Positions 1-7,283 of a stretch of 8,471 bases of DNA are shown piece by piece. The notes under the pieces were generated by a model. That model was not told the origin of the DNA and did not search any database. It worked only from the letters and a program-made list of their open reading frames with translations. The DNA comes from Planctomycetota bacterium (GTDB lineage Bacteria; Planctomycetota; Brocadiia; SM23-32), in assembly GCA_018400625.1 (NCBI GenBank), contig JAGYMJ010000116.1:1-8471 (forward strand), written 5' to 3'. Each line of letters begins with the position of its first letter. The stretch's first letter is position 1. Both the position numbers and the translations under genes were made by a program.

Positions 1-49
1 ACCGGCACAGGGCACGGTGGTGATGTTACGGGGTTCACTGAGGACTTAC
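1..49 (+). repeat. Half-copy of a dispersed palindromic repeat (hairpin then tail)
   Basis: This stretch matches the reverse complement of 8418-8466 at 45 of 49 positions without gaps, and matches 3662-3712 more loosely. It has two parts. A GC-rich arm (1-22) has CACCG/CGGTG-type self-complementarity. A conserved tail (36-49, CACTGAGGACTTAC) is found exactly, in reverse complement, at 3567-3580 and 8418-8431. The copy begins at base 1, so the left half of the element is probably cut off by the window edge. It lies just upstream of the gpsA promoter. No transposase is nearby. A MITE-like or REP-like non-coding element fits best. Confidence 0.75.
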
Positions 50-59
50 GGACATTTAA

Positions 60-88
60 TTGTTAATCTGTTGAATTTATATTATAAT
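60..88 (+). promoter_or_regulatory. Sigma70-like promoter of the gpsA-tdh-kbl unit
   Basis: A perfect TATAAT at 83-88 lies 17 bp downstream of TTGTTA at 60-65 (consensus TTGACA). Transcription would start near 95 and give a leader of about 53 nt before the gpsA start. It is the best promoter match in the window and sits just after the repeat at 1-49. The call rests on sequence match only. Confidence 0.6.
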
Positions 89-147
89 CCAAATGTACCA
101 CGAGAGACAATGAAATAATAGCTAAATCTTTTCCGGAAAGCAAAACA

Positions 148-1191
148 ATGGCTGATAAAGAGCAAAACATAGTTGTCGTTGGCTGCGGGGGATGGGGGAC
201 AGCACTCTCCCGGCTGCTCTGCAAAAAAAATAATAACACTGTTATTATGTGGGGAGTTGATCCTGATTATGTGTCTCAGATGCAGCAAAGCAAGGAAAAC
301 ACGAATTTTTTACCCGGGATTCAATTGCCGGAAAATTTGGAATTAAGCTCCGATCTGGAACATTGTGTTCAAAACTCCGACGTCATTGTTGCTGCCACCC
401 CCACCATTTACATGCGTGAAGTATGTGAAAAATTAACCCCCTATGTTCATAAAGACCAGCTTTGGGTAAATGTTGCCAAGGGGATTGAGGAAGAAACTCT
501 TTTAACCGGCACGGGTATTATCAAAGACGTCTGTGGAGACGGCATGACTGTCGCAGGGCTTTATGGCCCGAGCCATGCCGAAGAAGTGGCCCGTGACATG
601 CCCACAACTGTTGTTGCGGCCGCTCCGGAAATAAAAACGGCCACTCTCGTGCAGGATATATTCATGACACCTGAGTTCCGGGTATATACGAATACCGACC
701 TTGTCGGAGCCGAAATCGGTGCGGCGCTGAAGAATGTTATTGCTATCGCCGCCGGGGTCTGCGATGGACTCGGCTTTGGCGACAATGCCAAAAGCGCTTT
801 GCTCACACGCGGCCTGGCTGAGACCCGCCGGCTTGGAATGGCATTGGGGGCGAAGGGAGCCACTTTTGGCGGTTTGACCGGACTTGGCGACCTTATAACC
901 ACATGCGTCAGCCCCCATGGCCGCAACAGAAGTGTCGGACTGAGACTTGGAAAGGGAGAAAAGCTGGAAGAAATATTGGGCAGTATGCATCAGGTGGCTG
1001 AGGGGATCCGTACAACGCGTTCGGTCTGTAAACTTGCCGAAAAATATAATGTTGACATGCCTATAACCCGAGAAGTTTATGCGATGCTTTTTGATAACAA
1101 ATCTCCCCTGAAATCAGGCAGGGAATTGATGCAAAGAGCCCCTAAACCGGAGCTGGATGCAGAAAAAGGGGGCCTCCATAACCAAGGATAA
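148..1191 (+). CDS. gpsA: NAD(P)H-dependent glycerol-3-phosphate dehydrogenase
   Basis: This cytoplasmic enzyme reduces dihydroxyacetone phosphate to sn-glycerol 3-phosphate, the backbone precursor of phospholipids. The 347-residue length is normal for the family. Visible landmarks are the N-terminal Rossmann loop GCGGWG (residues 12-17), NVAKGIE with Lys111, GPSHAEE (140-146), and the ALKNV segment with Lys195, which matches the family's catalytic lysine. Further on come GDNAKSAL (211-218), LTGLGDL (243-249) and the substrate-binding RN of the [10 protein letters not shown] segment (259-260). The ATG at 148 places the Rossmann loop at the usual distance, and a modest GGAAAG ribosome site lies 7 nt upstream. 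It is the first gene after the predicted promoter, with tdh 19 bp downstream. Identification is firm. Its grouping with threonine catabolism genes is unusual. Confidence 0.95.
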   Translation: MADKEQNIVVVGCGGWGTALSRLLCKKNNNTVIMWGVDPDYVSQMQQSKENTNFLPGIQLPENLELSSDLEHCVQNSDVIVAATPTIYMREVCEKLTPYVHKDQLWVNVAKGIEEETLLTGTGIIKDVCGDGMTVAGLYGPSHAEEVARDMPTTVVAAAPEIKTATLVQDIFMTPEFRVYTNTDLVGAEIGAALKNVIAIAAGVCDGLGFGDNAKSALLTRGLAETRRLGMALGAKGATFGGLTGLGDLITTCVSPHGRNRSVGLRLGKGEKLEEILGSMHQVAEGIRTTRSVCKLAEKYNVDMPITREVYAMLFDNKSPLKSGRELMQRAPKPELDAEKGGLHNQG

Positions 1192-1210
1192 TAGACAACA
1201 GGTAAAAATC

Positions 1211-2236
1211 ATGAAAGCGATTATAAAAGCACAAGCAAAAGAAGGGCTTGAGCTTGCAGATGTCCCGATACCCCAGCCGAATTCACATGATGTATTGATA
1301 AAGATACTGAAAACGTCTATCTGCGGCACCGACCTCCACATTTATAAATGGAACGACTGGGCACAATCAACAATAAAGCCGCCGATGACCATCGGCCATG
1401 AATTCGTGGGGGTTATAGAATCCGTCGGAGAACATGTCAAGGACTTCAGGCCCGGCGATATAGTCAGTGGCGAAGGACACCTGGTTTGCGGACGCTGCAG
1501 GAGCTGCCTTGCAGGAAGAAGACATCTATGCCCCCATACCAAAGGGATCGGGGTTAACAGAGACGGCGCCTTTGCCGAATATCTTGTGCTGCCGGATACA
1601 AACGTATGGTACTGTGATCCCGATATTCCGCTCGAGGTGCTTTCGTGTTTCGACCCGTTCGGCAATGCCACCCATACCGCGCTCTCTTTCGACGTCCTCG
1701 GTGAAGATGTTCTCATCACCGGCGCCGGCCCCATCGGGATAATGGCCACCGCCATCGCAAAACATGCCGGCGCAAGGTTTGTCGTCGCCACAGATATAAA
1801 TCCCTACCGGCTTCAATTGGCAAAAAAGATGGGGGCCACCCGCGTGCTGGACGTGAGAAAAGATTCTATCGAAGAGACAATGAAAGAACTCGGTATGAAA
1901 GAAGGTTTTGACGTCGCCATGGAAATGTCGGGAAGCCCGGACGCGCTGCATCAGATGATTCCCACTATGGCGCACGGCGGCAAAATCGCCGTACTGGGAC
2001 TCATCCCTGAAGATACGAGTATTGACTGGAACTCGGTCATTTTCAACAGCTTGACAATTAAGGGTATATACGGACGGGAAATGTATGAAACCTGGTACAA
2101 AATGACAGTTATGATCCAGTCTGGGTTGGATATTTCCCCCGTTATCACACATCGATTCAATTTCGAATTGTTTGAAGAAGCATTTAAGGTCATGGATTCG
2201 GGTGAAACAGGTAAAATAATTCTTGAATGGGATTAA
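1211..2236 (+). CDS. tdh: L-threonine 3-dehydrogenase, zinc-dependent
   Basis: The enzyme oxidises L-threonine with NAD+ to 2-amino-3-ketobutyrate, the first step of threonine breakdown to glycine. It belongs to the zinc medium-chain alcohol dehydrogenase family. Starting at 1211 the protein is 341 residues, the same length as E. coli Tdh, and landmarks fall in register. These are catalytic-zinc ligands Cys38, His63 and Glu64 (GHE), the CGTDLH segment (38-43), the structural-zinc cysteines 93, 96, 99 and 107, [12 protein letters not shown] (147-158) and the Rossmann GAGPIG (171-176). The frame is open back to an ATG at 1157, inside gpsA, but that adds 18 residues the family lacks, so I prefer 1211. 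The ribosome site is weak (AACAGG at 1197-1202). The product is the substrate of the next gene, kbl. Confidence 0.95.
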   Translation: MKAIIKAQAKEGLELADVPIPQPNSHDVLIKILKTSICGTDLHIYKWNDWAQSTIKPPMTIGHEFVGVIESVGEHVKDFRPGDIVSGEGHLVCGRCRSCLAGRRHLCPHTKGIGVNRDGAFAEYLVLPDTNVWYCDPDIPLEVLSCFDPFGNATHTALSFDVLGEDVLITGAGPIGIMATAIAKHAGARFVVATDINPYRLQLAKKMGATRVLDVRKDSIEETMKELGMKEGFDVAMEMSGSPDALHQMIPTMAHGGKIAVLGLIPEDTSIDWNSVIFNSLTIKGIYGREMYETWYKMTVMIQSGLDISPVITHRFNFELFEEAFKVMDSGETGKIILEWD

Positions 2237-2240
2237 ATAC

Positions 2241-2245
2241 AGGAG
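2241..2245 (+). promoter_or_regulatory. Ribosome binding site that decides the kbl start
   Basis: AGGAG lies 10 nt before the ATG at 2256. An earlier in-frame ATG at 2223 overlaps the end of tdh, has no comparable site, and would add 11 residues not expected for the family. The start at 2256 is therefore preferred. Confidence 0.7.
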
Positions 2246-2255
2246 CGAAATCAAT

Positions 2256-3482
2256 ATGCCGTTGCAAAAAATGAACAGATGGGCTTCAAAAGCGCTGGAA
2301 GAACTGAGCAAAAACGGGACCTTAAAGGGGCAGGAAGATGTTATAGAAAAGATCCAGAAACCGGTTCAGGACATCGGACCAAGGTATTTTATCAAGGGCG
2401 AGGCGGATCGCGAATTCATCAAGATGGACTCCAACTCTTATCTTGGGCTGTCCTTACATGATGATGTTATTCAAGCTGAAGAAAACGCTTCCAGAGAATT
2501 TGGAGTTGGCCCCGGAAGTGTGAGGTTTATTCATGGAACCTATAGACCACATATCGAACTTGAAAAAAAATTAGCGTCTTTCCACGCCAAGGAGGCCGCT
2601 ATTATTTACAGCTCAGCATATTCCGCTGTCTGTGGAATTCTCTCACCTCTCATCTCTCCTGAAACGATTGTCATCAGTGACGAACTCAACCACAACTGTA
2701 TCATCAACGGTATAAGAATTGCAAAACCCCAAGGCAAAGAAATTTATTCACACCTGGACATGGATGATCTTGAGGCAAAAATGAAGAAGTCGAGCGGACA
2801 TTGCCGAAGACTCTTAGTCGTCACGGACGGCGTTTTCAGTATGCGTGGTGATTATCCCGATCTCAGAAAATTCGTTGCCCTGGCCAAAAAATACAATGAG
2901 GACTTTGAAGAAGGTATCGTTACCGTCATGGATGACTCCCACGGGACAGGGGCCTATGGAGAAACCGGGCGAGGAACCTGTGAAATAACGCACGAATTTG
3001 ATGTAGATATCATCGTGTCAACATTAGGCAAATCTCTCGGAGTCAATGGTGGATATGCCGTGACAAGCCATAAGATCGTGAAATATCTGCGTGAAACTTC
3101 GCCTTTCTACATCTATTCCAATCCTATCACACCCGGCGAAGCCGCCGCCGCACTCCAGTCACTCATCATATTGGACAGCAGCACCGGAAAAGACATGCTT
3201 AAGGGGATGAGAAAAATGGTAACCTTTTTCAAAGACGAACTCCGAAAAATTGGATATGAAGTGCTGGAAGGAGAACACCCGATAGTTGCGGTCATGATAA
3301 GGGACGGGCAAAAAACCACCCATCTGGTCGATCATCTGAAAAAGAATGGTGTGCTGGCTGTGGGGCTGAAATATCCTGTCGTTCCCAAAGGCGATGAATG
3401 CATCAGGTTCCAGATCGGCGCGGCACATACCCCCAAAGACATTGAACATGTGCTTTCTGTCGTCGAAAAACACGAAGATTAA
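2256..3482 (+). CDS. kbl: 2-amino-3-ketobutyrate CoA ligase (glycine C-acetyltransferase)
   Basis: This PLP enzyme of the alpha-oxoamine synthase family cleaves 2-amino-3-ketobutyrate with CoA to glycine and acetyl-CoA, completing the pathway begun by Tdh. From 2256 it is 408 residues, slightly longer than E. coli Kbl (398). Landmarks are SNSYLGL (59-65), GPGSVRFIHGT (85-95), SDELNHNCIINGIR (141-154), TDGVFSMRGDYPDL (190-203) and VMDDSHGTGAYG (224-235), which holds the PLP-ring-binding Asp and His. STLGKSLG (255-262) carries the Schiff-base Lys259. The fold alone would also allow BioF, ALA synthase or serine palmitoyltransferase. Adjacency to tdh, 19 bp upstream, decides the assignment. It is the last gene of the operon. 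No hairpin with a T-run follows, so the terminator is unclear. Confidence 0.88.
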   Translation: MPLQKMNRWASKALEELSKNGTLKGQEDVIEKIQKPVQDIGPRYFIKGEADREFIKMDSNSYLGLSLHDDVIQAEENASREFGVGPGSVRFIHGTYRPHIELEKKLASFHAKEAAIIYSSAYSAVCGILSPLISPETIVISDELNHNCIINGIRIAKPQGKEIYSHLDMDDLEAKMKKSSGHCRRLLVVTDGVFSMRGDYPDLRKFVALAKKYNEDFEEGIVTVMDDSHGTGAYGETGRGTCEITHEFDVDIIVSTLGKSLGVNGGYAVTSHKIVKYLRETSPFYIYSNPITPGEAAAALQSLIILDSSTGKDMLKGMRKMVTFFKDELRKIGYEVLEGEHPIVAVMIRDGQKTTHLVDHLKKNGVLAVGLKYPVVPKGDECIRFQIGAAHTPKDIEHVLSVVEKHED

Positions 3483-3487
3483 CCCGC

Positions 3488-3520
3488 GACCACCGTTGCT
3501 CATCCCGCCCTGTGCCGATG
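3488..3520 (-). repeat. Decayed fragment of the dispersed repeat
   Basis: It contains ACCACCGT and, about 13 bases on, CCTGTGCCGAT. These match the two arms of the GC-rich part of the repeat in minus orientation (reverse complement of 1-22), but with an insertion between them and no tail. It may be an older insertion or a partial duplication of the element at 3567-3712. The match is short and could be chance. Confidence 0.35.
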
Positions 3521-3566
3521 AACAACGGGTTGATGGTGGGACGGCTCGTCGTGATGAAGCATCATC

Positions 3567-3712
3567 GTAAGTCCTCAGTGTACCACGTTGATGGGGGGGC
3601 CTGCCACCGGGACAAGCCCAGCGGCGGTAACGTGGTTTACCGAATCTTTAAACATTATCTCACCGGCACAGGCACGGTGGTGACAGAACGGCGCTTTTCA
3701 CTGGATATATAC
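3567..3712. repeat. Probable complete palindromic repeat element, about 146 bp
   Basis: The left end (3567-3580) is the exact reverse complement of the tail at 36-49. The right half (3662-3712) repeats the arm-plus-tail arrangement of 1-49. Its arm 3662-3683 differs from bases 1-22 mainly by one missing G; the tail begins CACTG (3699-3703) and then diverges. The order is therefore tail, arm, centre, arm, tail, as in a long inverted repeat. Inside it, ACCACGTT (3582-3589) pairs perfectly with AACGTGGT (3629-3636). The left arm (3581-3612) is degenerate. There is no coding capacity and no clear target duplication. It separates two operons and ends 14 bp before the next start codon. Confidence 0.55.
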
Positions 3713-3714
3713 CC

Positions 3715-3718
3715 GGAG
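3715..3718 (+). promoter_or_regulatory. Ribosome binding site of the GH38 gene
   Basis: GGAG lies 8 nt before the ATG at 3727 and supports that start over the next in-frame ATG at 3760. It lies immediately beyond the right end of the repeat element. Confidence 0.6.
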
Positions 3719-3726
3719 AATTATAC

Positions 3727-6159
3727 ATGTTGGCAAAAGATAAAAAATACGGGATATATATGATCGGTACTACCCATTTCGACCCCGTCTGGATGTGGAC
3801 CTGGGATGAAGGTATGGCCTCTATTCGCTCGACTTTCAAAGCCGCTCTGAACAGAATGGAGGAAAGCACCGGTTTTATTTATTCTTTCAGCAGCCCGGCA
3901 GTCTTCGAGTGGATAAAAAATGTGGACCGGGAACTTTTCCGGCGGATCAAACAAAAAGTGAACGAAGGACGCTGGGAACTCGTTCATGGGTGGTGGATAC
4001 AGCCCGACTGCAACACGGCTTCGGGCGAAAGCTACGTGCGACAAGGGCTCTATGCCCAGATGTATTTGAAAGAAAATTTCGGCCGGCAAGCCACAACGGC
4101 CTTTAACACCGACAGTTTCGGCCATAACATTATGATGCCGCAAATGTTAAAGAAATCCGGGATGAACAGCTATGTGTTCGGACGCCCCTCCCCCAAACAA
4201 CAAACACTGCCGGCCGACCTGTTCAACTGGGTAAGCCCCGACGGCAGCAGTGTTATTGCCTTTCGCAACGGCGGCGAGGGAGCCAACACCTTCTCCGCCA
4301 ACCTGGAAAAGGATATAGCTGCGCTCGGCAACAAACTCCCGGAAATCGGGCACGACAACATAATGATATATGGTGTGACCAATCACGGTGGCGCTCCCAC
4401 GAAAAAAGCTCTAACGGACATCGAAAAGATGATCGACCAAAAGGGAAAAAACTACCATGTGAAATTCTCAACCGTCGGTGAATTCATCGGCCAACTGGAC
4501 ACCGCCCCCCTGCCGGATGTTAAAGATGAGCTGATGGTACGGGACGTGGGCGTTTTCAGTAACAATAATGAAGTTAAAAAGAACAACCGGCTTTGCGAAT
4601 ACGCTATGCTCAATGCCGAAAAAATAGCTTTTATAGCTGATCTGCTTGGAGAACGGGAATACCCCAAAGAACAGTTAAAAAGGCTGTGGCAGGATGTTTT
4701 GTTTAATCAGTTCCACGACATCATCGGCGGCGCGTCTGTTAAACCGTCCTACTTCGACGCCGCAAATATGCACGGCCGTGTATTGCAATCGGCGGGCGAG
4801 TTATTGCATTACTCCCTGCAGAGCATAACGAAAGACATCGATACGTCACCTGAAGGCTTCCCCCTGGTGGTTTGGAACCCGAACATGTTCTCCATACACA
4901 CACCCGTTGAGGGCGAGATGCAATGGGCCTGGGAGTTTGATTGGTATGAAGGCCCCCTCCGATTGACCACGTTGAACGGAGAAGAATTACCCGTCCAGGT
5001 CATACAGGAATATTCCGCACTGCCCGGCTTCAGATCAAGATTCCTTTTCCGCGACACGATTCCATCGCTCGGGTATAAAGTTTACCACGTGCATTGCGAA
5101 CAGAGTCAACAGAAATACGCATCATCTCTTCAAGTTTCTGAAGCGGGACTGGAAAATAAACGTCTGAGGGTGCAGATCGACCGGGACATCGGTTCTATAG
5201 CCGCTGTTTATGACAAGAAAACGGGAGAACAGATTCTGGGCAAGACGTCGCAATTTCTCCTGCGCGAGGACAAGGGTGACATATGGACTTTCAATACTTC
5301 CGGCTTCGGCCCACCACTCGGCGATATTCAAATGCAATCGGCGAAGATTATTGAAGAAGGCCCGCTCAGAGCAATCCTGAGAACAAAAGGAAGATTTGAA
5401 GATGCATACATCGAACAGGATTTCATCCTCTATGATGATAGCGATACTTTAGAGGGCCGCTTCAGAGTCGATTGGCGCGGAGAAAACAAAGTTCTTAAAT
5501 TGACTTTTGATACCCTGATTGAAAATCCTCAAGTGACCTCTGCAACTCCCTACGGGGAAATTCAAAGGAATTGCAACGGCCGGGAATTCCCTACCGGTGA
5601 ATGGCTGGATGTTTCCGGCAATAACCGGGGCGTTTCCATCTTAAGCGACAGTTTCTTTGCCTATGACGTCAAAGATTCCGTAGCGGCCTTGACATTGCTC
5701 AGAAGCCCCATTTTTGCCCACCTTCACTCCTCTAACCGACCCATTGATACTGAAAAAGATTATGAACATATCGGCTGGGGGAGGCACGAGGGATCATGGA
5801 AGTTAATAGCTCACAAAGGGGATTGGCGGGAGAATGCCGTACCGCAACAGGCAATAGCATTCAATAACCCCGTCGTTACCATCGACGAGGCAAATCACCC
5901 GGGCGCCCGTCCGGCCATGGATTCTTTTGCCGAACTGGAAGCGAATTCAGCCATAGCTACGGTATTAAAACGCGCCGAGTACGGGAATGACACTATCGTG
6001 AGAATCTATGAATATGCGGGACGTCAAGATGAATTGACGCTCAATCTGCCCCTTGTCGGCAAAAGCTGTAAGATCAAATGCAACGAACACGAAATAAAGA
6101 CGCTCAGGATAAAAAAAGGGGACAACCAAAGTTTCGAGGAAGTTGATAATTTAGAATAA
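3727..6159 (+). CDS. Glycoside hydrolase family 38 alpha-mannosidase-type enzyme, cytoplasmic
   Basis: GH38 enzymes are zinc-dependent retaining glycosidases that remove alpha-linked mannose. The 810-residue protein shows the expected zinc and catalytic residues. His17 and Asp19 are in HFDPVW (17-22), WWIQPDCN is at 89-96, the nucleophile Asp129 is in FNTDSFGHN (126-134), and His330 is in NQFHDIIGG (327-335). The GGAPT segment (221-225) resembles the family's GGGPT. The catalytic alpha/beta domain spans roughly 8-270, a helical bundle about 285-375, and a beta-rich domain the rest. There is no signal peptide, so it should act on imported oligosaccharides. Linkage specificity (alpha-1,2, 1,3, 1,6, or mannosylglycerate) cannot be read from the sequence. 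It converges on the kinase gene with a 14-bp gap and seems transcribed alone. Its promoter is unclear, because the repeat element occupies most of the upstream gap. Confidence 0.9.
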   Translation: MLAKDKKYGIYMIGTTHFDPVWMWTWDEGMASIRSTFKAALNRMEESTGFIYSFSSPAVFEWIKNVDRELFRRIKQKVNEGRWELVHGWWIQPDCNTASGESYVRQGLYAQMYLKENFGRQATTAFNTDSFGHNIMMPQMLKKSGMNSYVFGRPSPKQQTLPADLFNWVSPDGSSVIAFRNGGEGANTFSANLEKDIAALGNKLPEIGHDNIMIYGVTNHGGAPTKKALTDIEKMIDQKGKNYHVKFSTVGEFIGQLDTAPLPDVKDELMVRDVGVFSNNNEVKKNNRLCEYAMLNAEKIAFIADLLGEREYPKEQLKRLWQDVLFNQFHDIIGGASVKPSYFDAANMHGRVLQSAGELLHYSLQSITKDIDTSPEGFPLVVWNPNMFSIHTPVEGEMQWAWEFDWYEGPLRLTTLNGEELPVQVIQEYSALPGFRSRFLFRDTIPSLGYKVYHVHCEQSQQKYASSLQVSEAGLENKRLRVQIDRDIGSIAAVYDKKTGEQILGKTSQFLLREDKGDIWTFNTSGFGPPLGDIQMQSAKIIEEGPLRAILRTKGRFEDAYIEQDFILYDDSDTLEGRFRVDWRGENKVLKLTFDTLIENPQVTSATPYGEIQRNCNGREFPTGEWLDVSGNNRGVSILSDSFFAYDVKDSVAALTLLRSPIFAHLHSSNRPIDTEKDYEHIGWGRHEGSWKLIAHKGDWRENAVPQQAIAFNNPVVTIDEANHPGARPAMDSFAELEANSAIATVLKRAEYGNDTIVRIYEYAGRQDELTLNLPLVGKSCKIKCNEHEIKTLRIKKGDNQSFEEVDNLE

Positions 6160-6173
6160 ATACTCAGGGCATT

Positions 6174-7283
6174 TTATGGATTATTGCAGCAATTTTCCAC
6201 GATGTTTTTCATGCAGCCGTAATTTTCTTCCATGTCCGACAGCAGCTTCAATTGCACGCGTGCTCTGTGAAGATTATGATCCTCCCTCGCAATCTTATAA
6301 TATACGTCACCGTTAATGTAATCGGTGAGAAATCTCATCGCCAGTTCCAGTGTCAGAAGCTTTGATGAAAATGCCAGATATTCCTTCTCAATAGGATTAA
6401 GAACCGCACCGGCTTCCTCCATGTAGCCCTGCGTGTAACTCTGCACCAAATTCAGATCCAAATGAATTTTTGATAAATCCCGTTCTTCCTCGCCGGCGAT
6501 GTTTGCGCCCGAACGTATCGCATCACCAAAATCATATAATGAACTGCCCGGCATCACCGTATCAAGATCGATGACAGTGATCCCTTCCTTGGTTTTAGTG
6601 TCTATTAATACGTTGTCCAATTTCGTATCATTATGAGTCACACGGAACGGGATATTACCGTTGTCCATAAGATCACTAACGGTCGATGTCATGTCCGCCT
6701 TGGACATGATAAAATCGATCTCATCCCGCACACCGAGTGAACGGTTTTCTATGTCCTTTTTCACGGATTCCATAAAAAAACGTAATCGAGCGGGGGTATT
6801 ATGGAAATCCGGTATGGTTACATGCAATGTTTCGACAGGATAACTTGTAAGCAGCCTCAAAAATTTCCCATAAGCCTTCCCCGCATTGTAAAATTGCTCG
6901 GGGAAATGAACCGTCTGGTAAGTTCTCGCACCGTCAATATAATCACATATCCGCCAGTATGTCCCATCGTCACATCGACAACAGTATTGTCCCCGATCGG
7001 AACTGTAGAAGTTCAAAGTCTCACGCGAGCTATCACCTCCTTGAGCCTCTATCTGCTCACTTAAATGCCTGGTAACGCTTATGATATTTTCCATCACCTT
7101 CTCCGGTTCTTTAAAGACATAATCGTTGATTCTCTGGGCGACATAACAGAACCGGTTATTGTTTTTTGTTCTTACGCTTAAGACATAAGTGTCGTTAATG
7201 TTGCCGTTGGTTAATTTGTGGAATCCGGTGAGGCTTCCTTCAATCCCAAAGCGCGCCAGGATATTATCGAACATTTTTTTCAT
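6174..7283 (-). CDS. Sugar kinase of the APH fold, N-acetylhexosamine 1-kinase-like
   Basis: This is a 369-residue phosphotransferase of the aminoglycoside phosphotransferase/choline kinase fold, most like NahK (LnpB), which phosphorylates GlcNAc or GalNAc at C1. Visible features are the nucleotide-binding N-lobe with LTNGNINDTYVL (24-35), QRIN (50-53) and VFKEPEKVMEN (56-66). The catalytic loop THNDTKLDN (216-224) has Asp219 as catalytic base, and the metal-binding segment VIDLDTVMPG (237-246) is followed by YDFGDAIRSGAN (250-261). The family's THNDTKLNN and DLDTVMPG patterns are nearly intact. The start ATG overlaps the epimerase stop as ATGA, implying translational coupling. A GGGGAG site (minus strand, 7295-7300) lies 11 nt upstream. 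The substrate is inferred from motifs and the epimerase partner. Homoserine kinase-like or other sugar 1-kinase activity is possible. Confidence 0.8.
   Translation of the reverse strand: MKKMFDNILARFGIEGSLTGFHKLTNGNINDTYVLSVRTKNNNRFCYVAQRINDYVFKEPEKVMENIISVTRHLSEQIEAQGGDSSRETLNFYSSDRGQYCCRCDDGTYWRICDYIDGARTYQTVHFPEQFYNAGKAYGKFLRLLTSYPVETLHVTIPDFHNTPARLRFFMESVKKDIENRSLGVRDEIDFIMSKADMTSTVSDLMDNGNIPFRVTHNDTKLDNVLIDTKTKEGITVIDLDTVMPGSSLYDFGDAIRSGANIAGEEERDLSKIHLDLNLVQSYTQGYMEEAGAVLNPIEKEYLAFSSKLLTLELAMRFLTDYINGDVYYKIAREDHNLHRARVQLKLLSDMEENYGCMKNIVENCCNNP

Larger units (their letters stand above)
3483..3726. other. Gene-free gap made largely of repeat sequence
   Basis: The gap between kbl and the mannosidase gene holds a decayed repeat fragment (3488-3520) and a probably complete palindromic element (3567-3712). 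Two short imperfect stems lie just after kbl: CCGTTG/CAACGG (3493-3498 with 3523-3528) and TCCCGCC/GGTGGGA with one G-T pair (3503-3509 with 3535-3541). Neither is followed by a T-run, so I do not call a terminator. A reading frame across 3512-3763 encodes nothing recognisable and runs through the repeat. Confidence 0.6.

Noticed and set aside
95..103. TGTACCACG shared with 3579-3587, as part of the repeat
   Set aside because: Only nine bases match, and at 95 it lies well outside the element as defined by the other copies. Chance is likely.
502..990. Long minus-strand frames inside gpsA
   Set aside because: They are antisense to a gene with intact family motifs, match no known protein type and have no ribosome site.
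1157..1210. Upstream ATG giving an extended Tdh that overlaps gpsA
   Set aside because: The added 18 residues are not part of the family, and from 1211 the length and all zinc ligands match E. coli Tdh numbering.
1526..2311. 261-codon minus-strand frame opposite tdh and the start of kbl
   Set aside because: It is a shadow of two well-identified genes. Its translation is rich in Cys, His and Phe without domain motifs.
3493..3541. Terminator hairpin after kbl
   Set aside because: Only short imperfect stems with loops of about 24-25 nt and no following T-run.
3680..3709. GTGACA / GATATA promoter-like pair before the GH38 gene
   Set aside because: The 18-bp spacing is acceptable, but the start would fall near 3716, on top of the ribosome site, and the -35 box lies in the repeat arm. 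The support is too thin.
3512..3763. Possible 83-residue small protein between kbl and the GH38 gene
   Set aside because: It runs through the repeat element and into the GH38 gene in another frame, and has no recognisable motif.
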